From Epiperipatus broadwayi (Eukaryota > Onychophora > Udeonychophora > Euonychophora > Peripatidae): DNA of 64,000 bases. Numbering within the stretch: position 1 is the stretch's first letter; each line of letters starts with the position of its first letter. Positions 1 to 10,975 of the stretch are shown here, one piece after another. A program made the position numbers and the translations under genes. The DNA is taken from the NCBI GenBank assembly GCA_028023455.1, contig JAQFVV010000032.1, positions 932,001 through 996,000 on the forward strand. The letters are read 5' to 3'. Under the pieces are notes generated by a model that made no database searches, had not been told where the DNA came from, and saw only the letters and a list, made by a program, of their open reading frames with translations.

Positions 1-38
1 TTTTATTTTCTAATAAATATTTTTATTTAATAATTTAA

Positions 39-603
39 GATCTGATTATTAACTTGTAAATCAAAAGATTTCACCGATCATTAATGTTTAACAGAAATAG
101 TGGACTTAGAGTGGGCCGCTCTTGTCTTTATAAAGTTGAATCTTGCATTTAGATTTGTAGAAGTCTCTCTTGTAATAAATTCAGCACTCAAGATGCATGT
201 ACTAAGGTTATAGCCTTATTTAAGTATTGTGTGCTGACATTGCACTAAATAAAAATTAATATTTACAACTTTAAATTGATTCAAAATATTTCTAAATTTA
301 AGATCTGATTATTAATTCATTCACTATCGTTAATGTTTAACAGAAATAGTGGACTTAATCAGTGAAGAATTTATTAGCTTCACGTTCCCAAATCAAAATG
401 CTTTAGATTTGCCTACATATTTTTAGAAAAATATATTGAAGATAAGAGTGGACCGCTCTTGTCTTTATAAAGTCGAATCTTGCATTTAGATTTGTAGAAG
501 TCTCTCTTGTAATAAATTAAGCACTCAAGGTGCATGTACTAAGGTTATAGCTTTATTTAAATATTATGTGCTGACATTGCGCTTAATAAGAATTAATATC
601 TAA
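39..603. repeat. Two direct copies of a ~230-300 bp unit
   Basis: Two diverged direct copies lie at about 39-265 and 301-603. Both open with agatctgattatta, pass through gtttaacagaaatagtgga and agagtgg(g/a)ccgctcttg, and end near gtgctgacattgc. The second copy has about 87 extra bases (roughly 358-444) in the middle, including a small gtgaag/cttcac hairpin. The copies are close in sequence outside this insert. No coding potential or known family was recognised. It could be the edge of a satellite or the arms of a truncated element, since the window starts 38 bases before copy 1. Confidence 0.85.
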
Positions 604-3600
604 AAATTAAGATTAAATGTTATTATATTCTCCTTGTTTATTGTTTTACTCACCCACTCTTTCTGAATTATTTTTTTTTTTTCTAATAAGAAATCATTCT
701 TGATATAAATATAATAATACAATAAATAATATATAGTAATTTAGAACTTGCAAATTCTAATAATATAAATATGTATGTGTGTTTGATGAGACAATAAAAA
801 CCTAACATAAAAACTACAAATAATTTAAAAGAAGTTATTTTTTTGTTTTACTTTTAACAAAATCAAAAACTTTTTAAAATGTCGGATTTATTGACAGTAA
901 ATTCTATTGAATTTGTTAATTCCGATCAAAATATTGATTTGATGTCGTTTATCAGATGAAGTAAAATTTGAAAAGCTTTAAAGTTAATTAATAAAAGGTT
1001 TTTTTAAGCAGATCTAGATGTTTAAAACACTGTTCATACTTTTTTTTAAGGTTAACCTCTAGCATTGATTACTGAATAAATAATTTCTCTGAAAAGTGGG
1101 GGGGGGGGGATTTTATTTCAAAAATAAAATATTCTGTTTAAAATAAATAATTAGTTTTATAAGTAATATGTCTAAATAATTGCTATTTATTTATTTTCCC
1201 CCAAATTGAAATTTTGGATTGACCGCAGTACTAGTTATAAATATATTGCTAAATTTTCTTCCGGAAGGCAAGTGAACCAGGCAAAAGAGTAATATGAACA
1301 ATAATACTTGATCGTTATTGGATAGTTTACTATGGCTTACCATCTTCTATACTTACTTTATCTGCTAACCGATTGCACATACAGATTTCATTCTTCTTTC
1401 ACTATAAACACAGATCTATTGCGCTTTCTGTTCACCAGCCAATGAGAAGACTTATAATATCTAAAAGTAATCATTAACTGACTAGAAGAGTTGGGTCATT
1501 GTTTTTTCTTTGTATTATTTGATATTTATCATATAACATTCCATTCTGACAAATAGTAAAAAAACAAAAAATCATTATTGAATGAATAAATTCATCACAA
1601 ATAATTATTTTAAGATATCTTAAGTGATTTCATGAAAAAAAATGTCTTTTTTAATATATATTTTTTAATCTTATTATTTTTATGGTTATTGTAGTGGTAG
1701 AATGACAGACTGAAACTCAAGGTCTATGGATCCTAGTTCAGCTCATCACTTTAGGCACTCAATTTTTTTATGAATTCCCTAACAATAAACTATTTATTTA
1801 TTATTATTTTATCATTTCGTTCTATCATAAAAGATATAGTAATATAAAGGTAGAAAGGAGATTGCTACCAATCTATAATCAATTTTTAGTACTAGTCACT
1901 GTTGTTGCTATTAAGAACATCATTTAAATAATTCAGTAAATTACCACAATTCACTTCTCACTTAAGAGTATTTAAAGATAAAATGACTGGTTTGATATAG
2001 TAAATGATCTCTAAATAATAGTCTTCTATTTGCAATATAAATCAAATTATGTAACAAAATTTATTTTTTAGGTAAGATTAATGATTTTGATTTGTTTTGG
2101 TGAATTAAGTTTACAATTTGCTAACTGATGTTTACATCTTGAATAGCACAAGACAATTGCAGGGGTTGATGATGACTGGAACCAGAAACTCATCTCCCTC
2201 ACTTTTATTGGATATAAACTAAGCATTTCTGCATTTGCTTATCTATTTATTTAATATAACATCAATTTCTATAACTTTATTCTCCCATTTTTTATCCATA
2301 ATGAATCTTACTTCATTTATATTTCCAATGTTTGTGTTTTCATAATAAAATGCATCCACTTTTGTAATTAATATTTTTTTCATTTTATGATTTTTCAAAA
2401 TCTAATAGTGTTCAATTTTATATGTGATAATTTTTTTCCCATTCATGTAGTCTTACTGTTTATATAAATGATGTGGAGCCAAAATGCCACAAATATAATC
2501 AGCATTCAATAGTATTCTAGGTTTAAAATCCCAAAGCTCTTAGAATCTTCTCTCACTTTCCTTTGCTAATCATTTTACTGCTTCTAAAAAGCTTAAAACA
2601 CAACTTTTTTTATTTTGTTTGCGATGAGTATAACATGATACATTTATTTCTCCTTTCAAAAAATTGCTAATATTTTAAGAAAAAAGACCACTGCGTTTTC
2701 TAAATTCAGTGATGAAAGTTAATACATTTCTCATGATGGCTACATGTTAGTAAATGACCTTATCATTTTTACAAGTTTATAAAAAATTTATATTCGAAAT
2801 TTGCTCATTTTTTAAAGACCTCAACAAAGTATCAGAGTCTACTTTCAGTTAATGATAAACTTTTTTTTTTGCATTAAATATACATATTTAGATTATATAT
2901 ATATGTCTGTGTGTGTGTGCATGATACTGTGTATAATTTATAAGTATTGATAATGGCGATGTTTAACAAATATTTTAATTAAAGCCCTTTGCAGTAAACA
3001 GAAGACATTTTATCAAACCTAGGTTTGTCTCTAAAAGTGATTTCTTAGTGATCCCAACCACGTTCACCGTGCTTTTCTAATGATTTAAATTTACGATTTT
3101 TAATATTCAGTTCAAATATTACTTTTCAAAGAGAGCTGTGATTCTATTAATTATAATTATATTTAAATTACATCAAAAGACAAGATAGATCTTTATAAAA
3201 GCCATTTAAATGTTTTATAATATAATATACAGTATGTGTTTGTAAAGGTGTGCAACAGAAAGTCGTGAAACTTGCAACATACTCCTCATTTATTTAAATT
3301 TGTACGTAAGATTTTTAATTGACTTTCAATGAAAAAACTTAGGCCAGACTGTCTTCATTTATTTTGAATAAAAACATATTGATCTGGAGATCTAAATTAG
3401 AGGTCGAAAACCTTTCGGAACGAAACATTTCAACAACAACAAAAAATCTATAAAAAATAAATATTAAAAAGCTGCAATTTTAATTCATTTTATCCTGTTC
3501 TGTTGAAAAGTTTACAATAGCTCAAACTTTGAGTAATTCTGTAATTATTTCAATACTTACAAACACAAATTGTACAGATATAGATATAACATTCGAAAAA

Positions 3601-5440
3601 CTTTCATCTTTGCATGTAATTATTTTGTTGTTGTTGTTGTTGTTGTTTTGTAGATATAATTACCGTTTTTTTTTTTTATAAATTTTAATTTTAATCACAA
3701 GTAAATACAATAAATATATTTTAAAAATTAATTCGAATATCTATCCAAAAAATTATTTATTTAAATAATATTCCGTTCATATTAAGGAATAATATTTGCT
3801 ACTGTGATAATATTCCATTGATATTAAGAAATAACTTATGCTACTGTGATTTTTGATATGTTCTCAGCCAATTTATTCAAATTCTGAATGTATTTCAGCT
3901 TTTAAACTTGCTAGTCAGTCTGCTCCTGTGTTTATTATTAATATAATTCATTGAAAAGAAAAATTATTTATAAATTATATATTGAACGAAAAAAGATCAA
4001 AATCCAAAAAGCAAGTCACCTAGATTTGAATGGAATGGAACAGATTTCTAACATTTTAATGACATCCTGAGGTGTTTCATTCATAATTGTCTGATTTTCT
4101 TCAACTTATGTTTCCATTTCCTGAAGTTTTGTATTTAAATACTTTTATTTTGAATTTTCAGAAGCTCCATTTGTAGTTGTGCAACAGGCATTCCAGTAAA
4201 CGTTTTGATATTATTAATTACACTTTAGTGGATGTAATATAAATTTTATCAGCACCTGGTGTTTTCTAAAATGCTAAAATCTGCTTGTAAATGAGACTAA
4301 AATTAAAATAATTATTTCAGACAATATTTTATAACCAATTTTTCTTAATTTAAGTTTGAATTATAATTTCTTAGATTTTCAAAAATATAAATTCATCTTT
4401 GATAATATCTTTCAAAAACACTCTTAGTTTCTACTGAAATGTAATGATTTCTAATAATTGAAAAGCTATATTTTTTTTCTTGTAAATTCAGATTCAGCTT
4501 ATTAAAATGTCTGTCATATCAAACAAAACAAACAAAAATGTTAAATCCATGTGGGATTAGTGAAAAATGTTCTAATTGTAATTTTTAGAAGTTAAGAAAG
4601 TTATTTTTTCCAAAACTCTAAGAACTGAAGAACCAGATTTTAAAGCTTTACCCCTTGATAACCACTTTACAGATGTAAATGTAACTAAATCCTTATATTG
4701 ATTATCTACTTCTAACAATGTGTCACAAAAGTCTGTGATTCAATATCAATTTTTGGTACAACAAGGACAATTATTCTTTATCCCAAATATTTTGAAACTA
4801 AAGCTTCTATGCAAAATACAATACAAGAAAATAATTTCATGATAAATATGAGGAAAGAATAATTTAATAAATCCCATGTTTTTTACAATACCAAGATGCA
4901 TCAACTGATCACAATGTATACTATATTATCAATACTTATATTTTTATTCTGTAAACATGGTAGGAGATATGTTTTTCAAGTGATAACACATCAAGAGGTT
5001 ACTCTTGAATAAGATATGATATATTTATATATCAGTTGATTCATCAACAGCAATGGATATAAATTCATCAGAATTAATATTCATACTTTGCAAAGTTGAT
5101 ACTTTCTAAATGATAGTTGTGATTAATTCCTTTACAGTTCAAACTTAGAAAGGCAATCTTTAACTTTCTTACATTTATCATCCTGTTCTCAAATTCTAAA
5201 ACTGATCTTCAATGACAATATGATGCAATAATTTAGAATTCTCCATCAATAAATAGTTTCAATATTAATTTTTTCATATATTTTTTTATCAAATATAAAT
5301 TCAAATAATAATTAAAAAATAAAATAATAGGTAAAAAATATATAAAAATAATAAGTAAAATATATATAAAAATAATTATGGTATTGGTATATATACTGCA
5401 CCCTACACTTGATGACACTGCTTTTCATTCAACGCACATC
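604..5440. other. AT-rich stretch, no gene seen
   Basis: Low-complexity A+T-rich DNA with scattered homopolymers: a G12 run at 1098-1109, a (TTG)n tract near 3625-3649, and short AT and GT tracts near 2895-2920. Open frames here are short and contain only Phe/Leu/Ile/Lys/Asn-rich sequence, as expected by chance in such DNA. A faint tRNA-like tract near 1690-1745 is listed separately. Confidence 0.7.
1688..1745 (+). repeat. Possible tRNA-derived SINE fragment
   Basis: The stretch has a D-arm-like tgtagtggtagaatgacag followed after about 35 bases by a B-box-like tagttcagctc, the spacing expected for an internal RNA polymerase III promoter. The cloverleaf does not fold convincingly. It is either a decayed SINE head or a chance match. 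Confidence 0.3.
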
Positions 5441-5773
5441 AATATACCATTTTAACAGCCTAACTTACAGCTAACTGTACAGAAGTGTTATTGTAGCCTT
5501 AACAGGCTGCCTGATGGTGATGTAGTCTATGATTCCTTAACCAAATACTATGCCCATTGTCTTGTGACAGTATTCCTCAAGTGATCACAATTGACCTATC
5601 ACTACGGTATGATTTGATGGTGGCTGTATTTTAAGGATGCAAAACTCTTAACATATGCATTTCTGAATAGTAGTGAAAAAGTGTACTTGAAGTAGTAGCA
5701 TATAGTAGGAATTGTCAGCCAGTCACACATGCTTCCCTACAATTTATAACTGCACACAACTTCAAAGGTCAGG

Positions 5774-6585
5774 GTGAAAAGCAGAGCTTGGCTGAGTTCA
5801 CATGGCAAGTGTAAAAAATTCAGTGAATTGTCGGCCTCAGAAGCTGAGGCTGCGGCATTTTTTCAGAACAGAAACATCCTGCTACAGTTGAAGCTATATG
5901 GTTGTGGGAGGAAAATGGTCTTAGTCAACCACAGGAGCTGGGAATTCCAATGCCACTGCTGCAAGCATATCTGTGACCTGCATAAGGCCACTTGGTTTGG
6001 TGGCCCCAAAATACCATTCCTTACAGCTTTGAGGCTCATTTATTATTGGAGTCTGACAAACTGACTGTGAAATGTAGTGTGGCAGAGCTGGACCTCTCCA
6101 GAGGTGCCCTCATTTACTGTAACGTGTGATCTATTCTGAGGGAGTCACACCTAGTTCTCTAATTGGGAATCCAGATAAGATCATGGAAGTTGATGAGACT
6201 CTCTTCAGTCAAAGGAAGAACTACCAGGGCAAGGTGTTGCCCCAGAAATGGCTGTTCAGCAGTGGGTGCCATAAAATAGGTGAATGTTTAACTGTGGTGG
6301 TACCCTTTCATTCTGCAGCCACACTCCTCAAGGCCATATGTGACAGTATCCAGCCTGGAACCACCATCTAAAGTGATTGCTGGAAAGACTACAGGCTTTT
6401 TCCACCTGCCATATATTACTGGTATCACTTTGTTGACCCTGCCACAGGTGCCCACACACAGAACATCAAGAGACTGCAGGGGTTTTTGAAGTGGTGGAAC
6501 AAGAAGCAGTGTGGCGCAGCCAGGCAACCATTGATAATTACCTAGCAGACTTCCTCTGGTGACATCTGCACAAAGGACAGGACCT
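5774..6585 (+). pseudogene. Merlin-type (ISXO2-like) DDE transposase, broken
   Basis: A cut-and-paste transposase of the Merlin superfamily (relatives of bacterial IS1016/ISXO2). The N-terminal part has a Cys-rich zinc-ribbon-like segment (FQCHCCKHIC), then a helix-turn-helix-like stretch ending ALRLIYYWS. The catalytic core follows in other frames: EVDETLFSQRKNYQGKVLP carries the first Asp, SDCW the second, and FVDPATGAHTQ is the family hallmark. The gene is dead. There is a stop before 6065, a frame change into the core, and a TAA directly before SDCW near 6370. The position where a third acidic residue follows HTQ reads N-I-K, so that Glu appears lost. Terminal inverted repeats were not found by eye; GC content is higher than the flanks from about 5440 to 6640, which may mark the element. 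The RTE LINE starts almost directly downstream. Confidence 0.82.
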
Positions 6586-6685
6586 CTTCTGGGCCATATT
6601 AAGCAATATGAGACTGTCTAAGTGACTCTTTTTTAGTTTTTGTTGGTTTTGTATTTAATTTGCATATTGTTCTATACACATTTCT

Positions 6686-7725
6686 TCAGTGATTAAAGCA
6701 TTGGATCATCAAGGTATAGATCCAGGATATTGTCATATTTTAAAGAATATTTACAAAAATGCAACAGCAACAATTAGATTACATAATGATACTGGAAAAA
6801 TCAACATTGAGAAAGGTGTAAGACAAGGTGACTCCATATCTCCAAAACTCTTTACAGCAGTGCTGCAAGAAGTATTTTGTGGATTAAAATGGGAAACTAA
6901 AGGAATGAAAGTAAATGGAGAGTATTTAAGTCATTTAGATTTTGCAGATGATGTAGTTGTTTTTGCAAATAATGCTTCAGAGCTGCAGAAAATGTTGCAG
7001 GAGTTAGCAGATGAAAGTAGAAAAGTAGGACTAAAGATAAATGTTAAAAAGACTAAAGTAATGTTTAATCGATTTGCTCAAAATATGAAAATAAAGATTG
7101 ATTATGAAGAATTAGAAGAAGTTAACAGTTGCAAATACCTAGGTCAGATTATTAATACATATGGAAACATAATGGAGGAAATTAATCATAGAATTAAACT
7201 TGGTTGGAGTGCTTTTGGTAGAAATAACTTGATACTAAAAGGAAATATGCCTATGTGTTTGAAAAGAATGGTTTTTAACAAATGTGTTTTACCAGTTCTT
7301 ACTTATGGATCTGAGACTTGGACACTTAATAGAAGAGCAATTCAGAGACTTCAGACCACTCAAAGGAGTATGGAGAGATGTATGTTGGGAGTAACAAGAA
7401 GAGATCGAAAACGCAATATATGGGTAAGACAACAAACAGGTGTTACTGACCTTATTGAAAAAATTAAAAGATTAAAATGGAGTTGAGCTGGACATATTGC
7501 TAGAAGAAATGATAATAGATGGACAATTGAAATTATAAACTGGATTCCAAGAGATTGCAAAAGACCCAGAAAGAGACCACATGTGAGATGGATGGATGAA
7601 ATAAGAAAATGTGCAGGGGTGTTATGGAAAAGAGAAGCTAAAGATCGGAGAAGATGGATTAAACTTGGAGAGACCTTCATCCTGCAGTGGATTGATAATG
7701 GTTGATGATGATGATGATGATGATG
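6686..7725 (+). pseudogene. RTE-type LINE, reverse transcriptase C-terminal part, 5'-truncated
   Basis: The 3' part of a non-LTR retrotransposon ORF: palm and thumb of the reverse transcriptase plus the C-terminal region. The RT motif GVRQGDSISPKLF (motif B-like) and the catalytic LDFADDVVVFA (F-A-D-D in the YADD position) are intact, followed by KTKVMF and YLGQIIN. After a single in-frame TGA near 7486 the frame continues with GHIARRNDNRW, RPHVRWMDEIRK and WKRE to about 7705, typical of the RTE/BovB-like C terminus. The element ends in a short (GAT)n repeat (about 7700-7727), the usual RTE tail. The endonuclease and fingers are missing, which is ordinary 5' truncation from target-primed reverse transcription. 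One stop in an otherwise open frame suggests a fairly young insertion. Confidence 0.9.
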
Positions 7726-7727
7726 AT
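7700..7727 (+). repeat. (GAT)n tail of the LINE
   Basis: A run of tga/gat trinucleotides directly after the LINE C-terminal coding region. RTE-type elements usually end in short simple repeats rather than poly(A), so this fits as the 3' terminus of the insertion. Confidence 0.8.
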
Positions 7728-7854
7728 TGTTCTTTATTATTTCTATGCAAAAAAAAAAATTTATTTTTTTTGTTTAAAATTTGTAAAAAGTTTAGTTTAT
7801 TTTTAATTCAATAAATGTCCAAATTATTTCATGAAAAATTGTTGGTGTTGTGAT

Positions 7855-8226
7855 TGAAAAGCAAACCAAACCCCTCCCTCATCTAAAAATAAGTGTTTGT
7901 TTCTTAAAAACAAAGTGTTTAAGGCTTTCTTAAAAAGCAAAAAAAATTAAGGAAGAACTTTGCGCTAGCATAAATGTTTTTTTTTTTTTAAAAAAGTCAA
8001 TAATTCAAAAGCAAAACAAACCCCCTCCCCCATTGAAAAACAAAGTGTTGGTTTGTTAAAAACGAAATGTTTAAGGTATTCCCATATTCTTGAATATCAA
8101 TTATTTTACACTAATAAAATTATTTTAAAATTCAAATGCAAAAAAATTAAGGAAGAACTTTTCCGTAGCATAAATGTTAAAAAAAAAATATCAAAAAAAG
8201 GCGATAATTAAAAAGCAAACCAATAT
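7855..8226. repeat. Degenerate tandem A-rich repeat, about 2.5 copies
   Basis: Recurring blocks: aaaagcaaaccaaacccctc (7857 and, degenerate, about 8010), aacaaagtgtttaagg (about 7910 and, variant, 8060), and aaaaaattaaggaagaact followed by tagcataaatgtt (about 7943 and 8143). A third partial block (aaaaagcaaaccaa) is near 8208. Unit length is uneven (about 150-200 bp) because of A/T runs. No coding content. Confidence 0.75.
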
Positions 8227-8229
8227 ATT

Positions 8230-9045
8230 ATAATAAGTATTTAGAAAAAAAAAAACTATTTTTGAAAAGTGTTAAAAAAATTAAAATATCATAGTAGGTT
8301 TATGTATAGAAAGTAAAAAAAAAGTTTTACCATAGCATTATGTATAGAAACCATCGGCCCGTGAACCAGAATATTGATGTGCGTTGTGGGAAAAGAGTGC
8401 CATCAAGCAATGAAGTGCAGTATATACATATACTATTACCATAATTACTTACCATCAAGCCCTCATAACATTGATTTTTAAATACATCAGTCAAAAGTTG
8501 TATTTTTTCTGATGTAATTTTAATGGCAAATATTCTTCCATTAACTAGCAAAAAATTAGAGAAAGACAAAAAAATTCAATTTACTTGATCACATAAATTA
8601 TCATCAAATTTTTAATTTTTATCTTAGAAAAAAAATGTAGCTTTTTGGAAAATAAAAACAAAGATGGAAACAAAGGTGTAAAATACACCTGTGTAGACCA
8701 CAACACCTGTGTAGACCACATAGTTTTCCTATAATTCTAAACTAAAACCGGATATTGCAAATTCGAAAATTCTAGAGCGCTTTCTTCATTCGTAATAATG
8801 AACTAGATAAATGATTTAATGAGAATAAAAAGACAATGCACTAACATTGAAATAAAATATTTCTTGGAAAAATTATGTGATGTCTAATTCTCATCCACAT
8901 AATTTACATGATAACAATTACAACCTAATTAATCAAAAATAAATCTGTATAAAAACTCCAAATCAACTAGTGTTTTAAAATTATCATTGTTATAGCAAAA
9001 TATTTGCATAAAGTACATTTTTAGCTAGTAATTTAATTTACACAT
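8230..9045. other. AT-rich stretch, no gene seen
   Basis: No feature recognised except a short direct duplication near 8685-8722, in which cacctgtgtagaccaca occurs twice back to back. Confidence 0.65.
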
Positions 9046-9050
9046 TGCTT

Positions 9051-9199
9051 ATAGATAGATAGATAGTTAGGTAGGTAAGTAACTAAGTAAGTAGCTAGGT
9101 AGATAGGTAGGTAGATAGACAGACAGACAGGAAGGCAGGCAGACAGACAGACAGGTAGACAGGTAGGTAGGTAGGTAGGTAGGTAGGTAGGTAGGTAGG

Positions 9200-9274
<75 letters not shown>

Positions 9275-9334
9275 TGAATATATTGATAAATAGAGACAAA
9301 TAGGTAGATGGATAGGTAGGTAGATAGATAGATA
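9051..9334. repeat. Compound tetranucleotide microsatellite (GATA/GTAG/GACA)
   Basis: About 280 bp of tandem tetranucleotides. The core is a pure (GATA)n run at about 9201-9274, bordered on the left by (GTAG)n and (GACA)n/(GGCA)n variants and on the right by mixed GATA/GTAG. On the minus strand it opens all three frames as Tyr-Leu-Ser-Ile repeats; these are not genes. Confidence 0.97.
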
Positions 9335-10765
9335 AAAAAAGAGAAAGAAAGAGTTAACATGTAATATAGTAAACAAATAATACCAATAAATAATTTAATA
9401 ATATAGCATCTTCATTTAAATTTCTATTAAGCATTGTCAACTTATCAACACATTAACATTATTTCTTTATTATAATATATTTTAGACATGGAGCATTGTT
9501 ATTTTAATATCTGATAATCTGGAATCATAAAATATCATGGAAAAATTGTGGCAGCTACTAGCATATTTGAAAATGATGCATAAAATAATATCATGTGTAA
9601 TCATGCTAATAAAGGTATGTTGCATAAATTACATACTTTATGCATGTTAGAAATGTGAAAAATTGTCAAATCTTCACTATGAATTGGGCATAACCTAGAT
9701 ACACAGTTTGTAAAGATCCAAAACAAATTTAAATTGCTGGTCGTGTAATAAAAGATTTTTAAAATGTTCCTATAAGACTGAAAATAACTTAGAAATTTTA
9801 CATGAATCCTCTTTAAAAAAATTACAATAGGAGAGATCATCTCAATAACATGATTTTAAAATGACATAGAAGCACAACATTTTTCATAAGCACCACAAGC
9901 AACAAATTATCATAATACAATAAAGTATTACTTTTTAAGTTTCTGTTATTTGTTTTTGACCTCATTATTGACTAGCCTTTTTAAATCTGGAAAAATCATT
10001 AATCCAGAAAAGCTTGGAAATGTGTTTAATGTTTACCTGTATTTTATGTGTGTGTATGCATTGATATATGATTTTTTCATATACAGTGAAACTGAAAAGT
10101 ATACTATATCAGTATATTTAATTTCAAATTATACACTGTCCCCAAAAAAAACATTAAATTTGTACATTTAATACATTTTACAATGTGTGAGCAACCATCT
10201 CTTCATCTTTGATTGCTTCATGAGATCATGTTTTAAAAAAAACAATTGTAAATCAATTTTACAATAAACCAACAGTTGTTTTTCAATCTCAGAATATTAT
10301 TTGCAATCATATTTATGAATAAAATTTCTTTATCTTATGTTGAAAGCACAAACATTTTGTTTTTTCTTTATTATCCTTTTCACATTTGATGTGCAGTATT
10401 TCATGTAATAAAATATGTTTTAAACATAATGCTTAAAGTTTTACAAAATTTTTAAACATTTTAAAATACTGATTTAAAACATCAAAACAATTAGAGAGAT
10501 TGTAGTTTTTTGGTAGCAAAAGTAATCTTCTATTTCTATAAGAGAAAATAGGTATTGAAAAAAGTATATCAATCAATCCACATTTAGTTGTGATGAAAGT
10601 AGAATATTTTACTATTCATTTTATTTTATTGAAAAAAACCCATTGCAGTTAGAAAAAACAATTATTATATATATGATCAATAGATGGAGCTTTACCAAGA
10701 CCTCCAAACAAGTGTATTTTTGTTTACATAAACATCAGAGTCAGAATTCACTGTCTCTTTCATTG
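9335..10765. other. AT-rich stretch, no gene seen
   Basis: Featureless A+T-rich DNA. The open frames in it show no family motif, no repeats and no compositional difference from the flanks. Confidence 0.65.
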
Positions 10766-10769
10766 GCTC

Positions 10770-10975
10770 CACCCTCAGATCAGCTGATTTGCTATCATCA
10801 GTGAAGGATAGGAGTTAGAAACTAGACCTAAACACTAACTCCAAGCATTTATGCAACAAGTTTCTATCAGTTTGCAAACATTAATTTTTTAGTCACGTAA
10901 ATGTCTTCAAACTCATCTTATCAAGCCAGATAGCTATATGGGTCTGACATCAGTTCAGTTTCACCACATAGTCAA
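10770..10975 (+). repeat. Possible diverged relative of hammerhead repeat family A
   Basis: The order of short matches follows family A in the sense direction: ctcagatc, then catcagtgaagg, then agaaactag at 10818-10826, then cacta, then gcatttatgcaacaag against the family's atttt-atgcacaag. The ribozyme core is degraded (the CTGATGA position is not preserved). Near 10938 the string atgggtctga...cagttcag resembles the opposite strand of the family's other half. The similarity is patchy, so this is tentative. Confidence 0.35.

Noticed and set aside
2160-2200. ttgatgatgactggaaccagaaactc as a hammerhead core
   Set aside because: The stem II and GAAA register does not fit and no stem I could be drawn.
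3395-3425. ggtcgaaaacctttcggaacgaaac, similar in style to ribozyme-bearing ends
   Set aside because: There is no CTGANGA core upstream and the internal hairpin explains the symmetry.
9051-9334. CRISPR-like or other regular array
   Set aside because: It is a simple tetranucleotide microsatellite without spacers.
9033-9376. Three overlapping minus-strand frames of Tyr-Leu-Ser-Ile repeats
   Set aside because: They are the translation of the GATA-type microsatellite in different frames; no independent coding signal.
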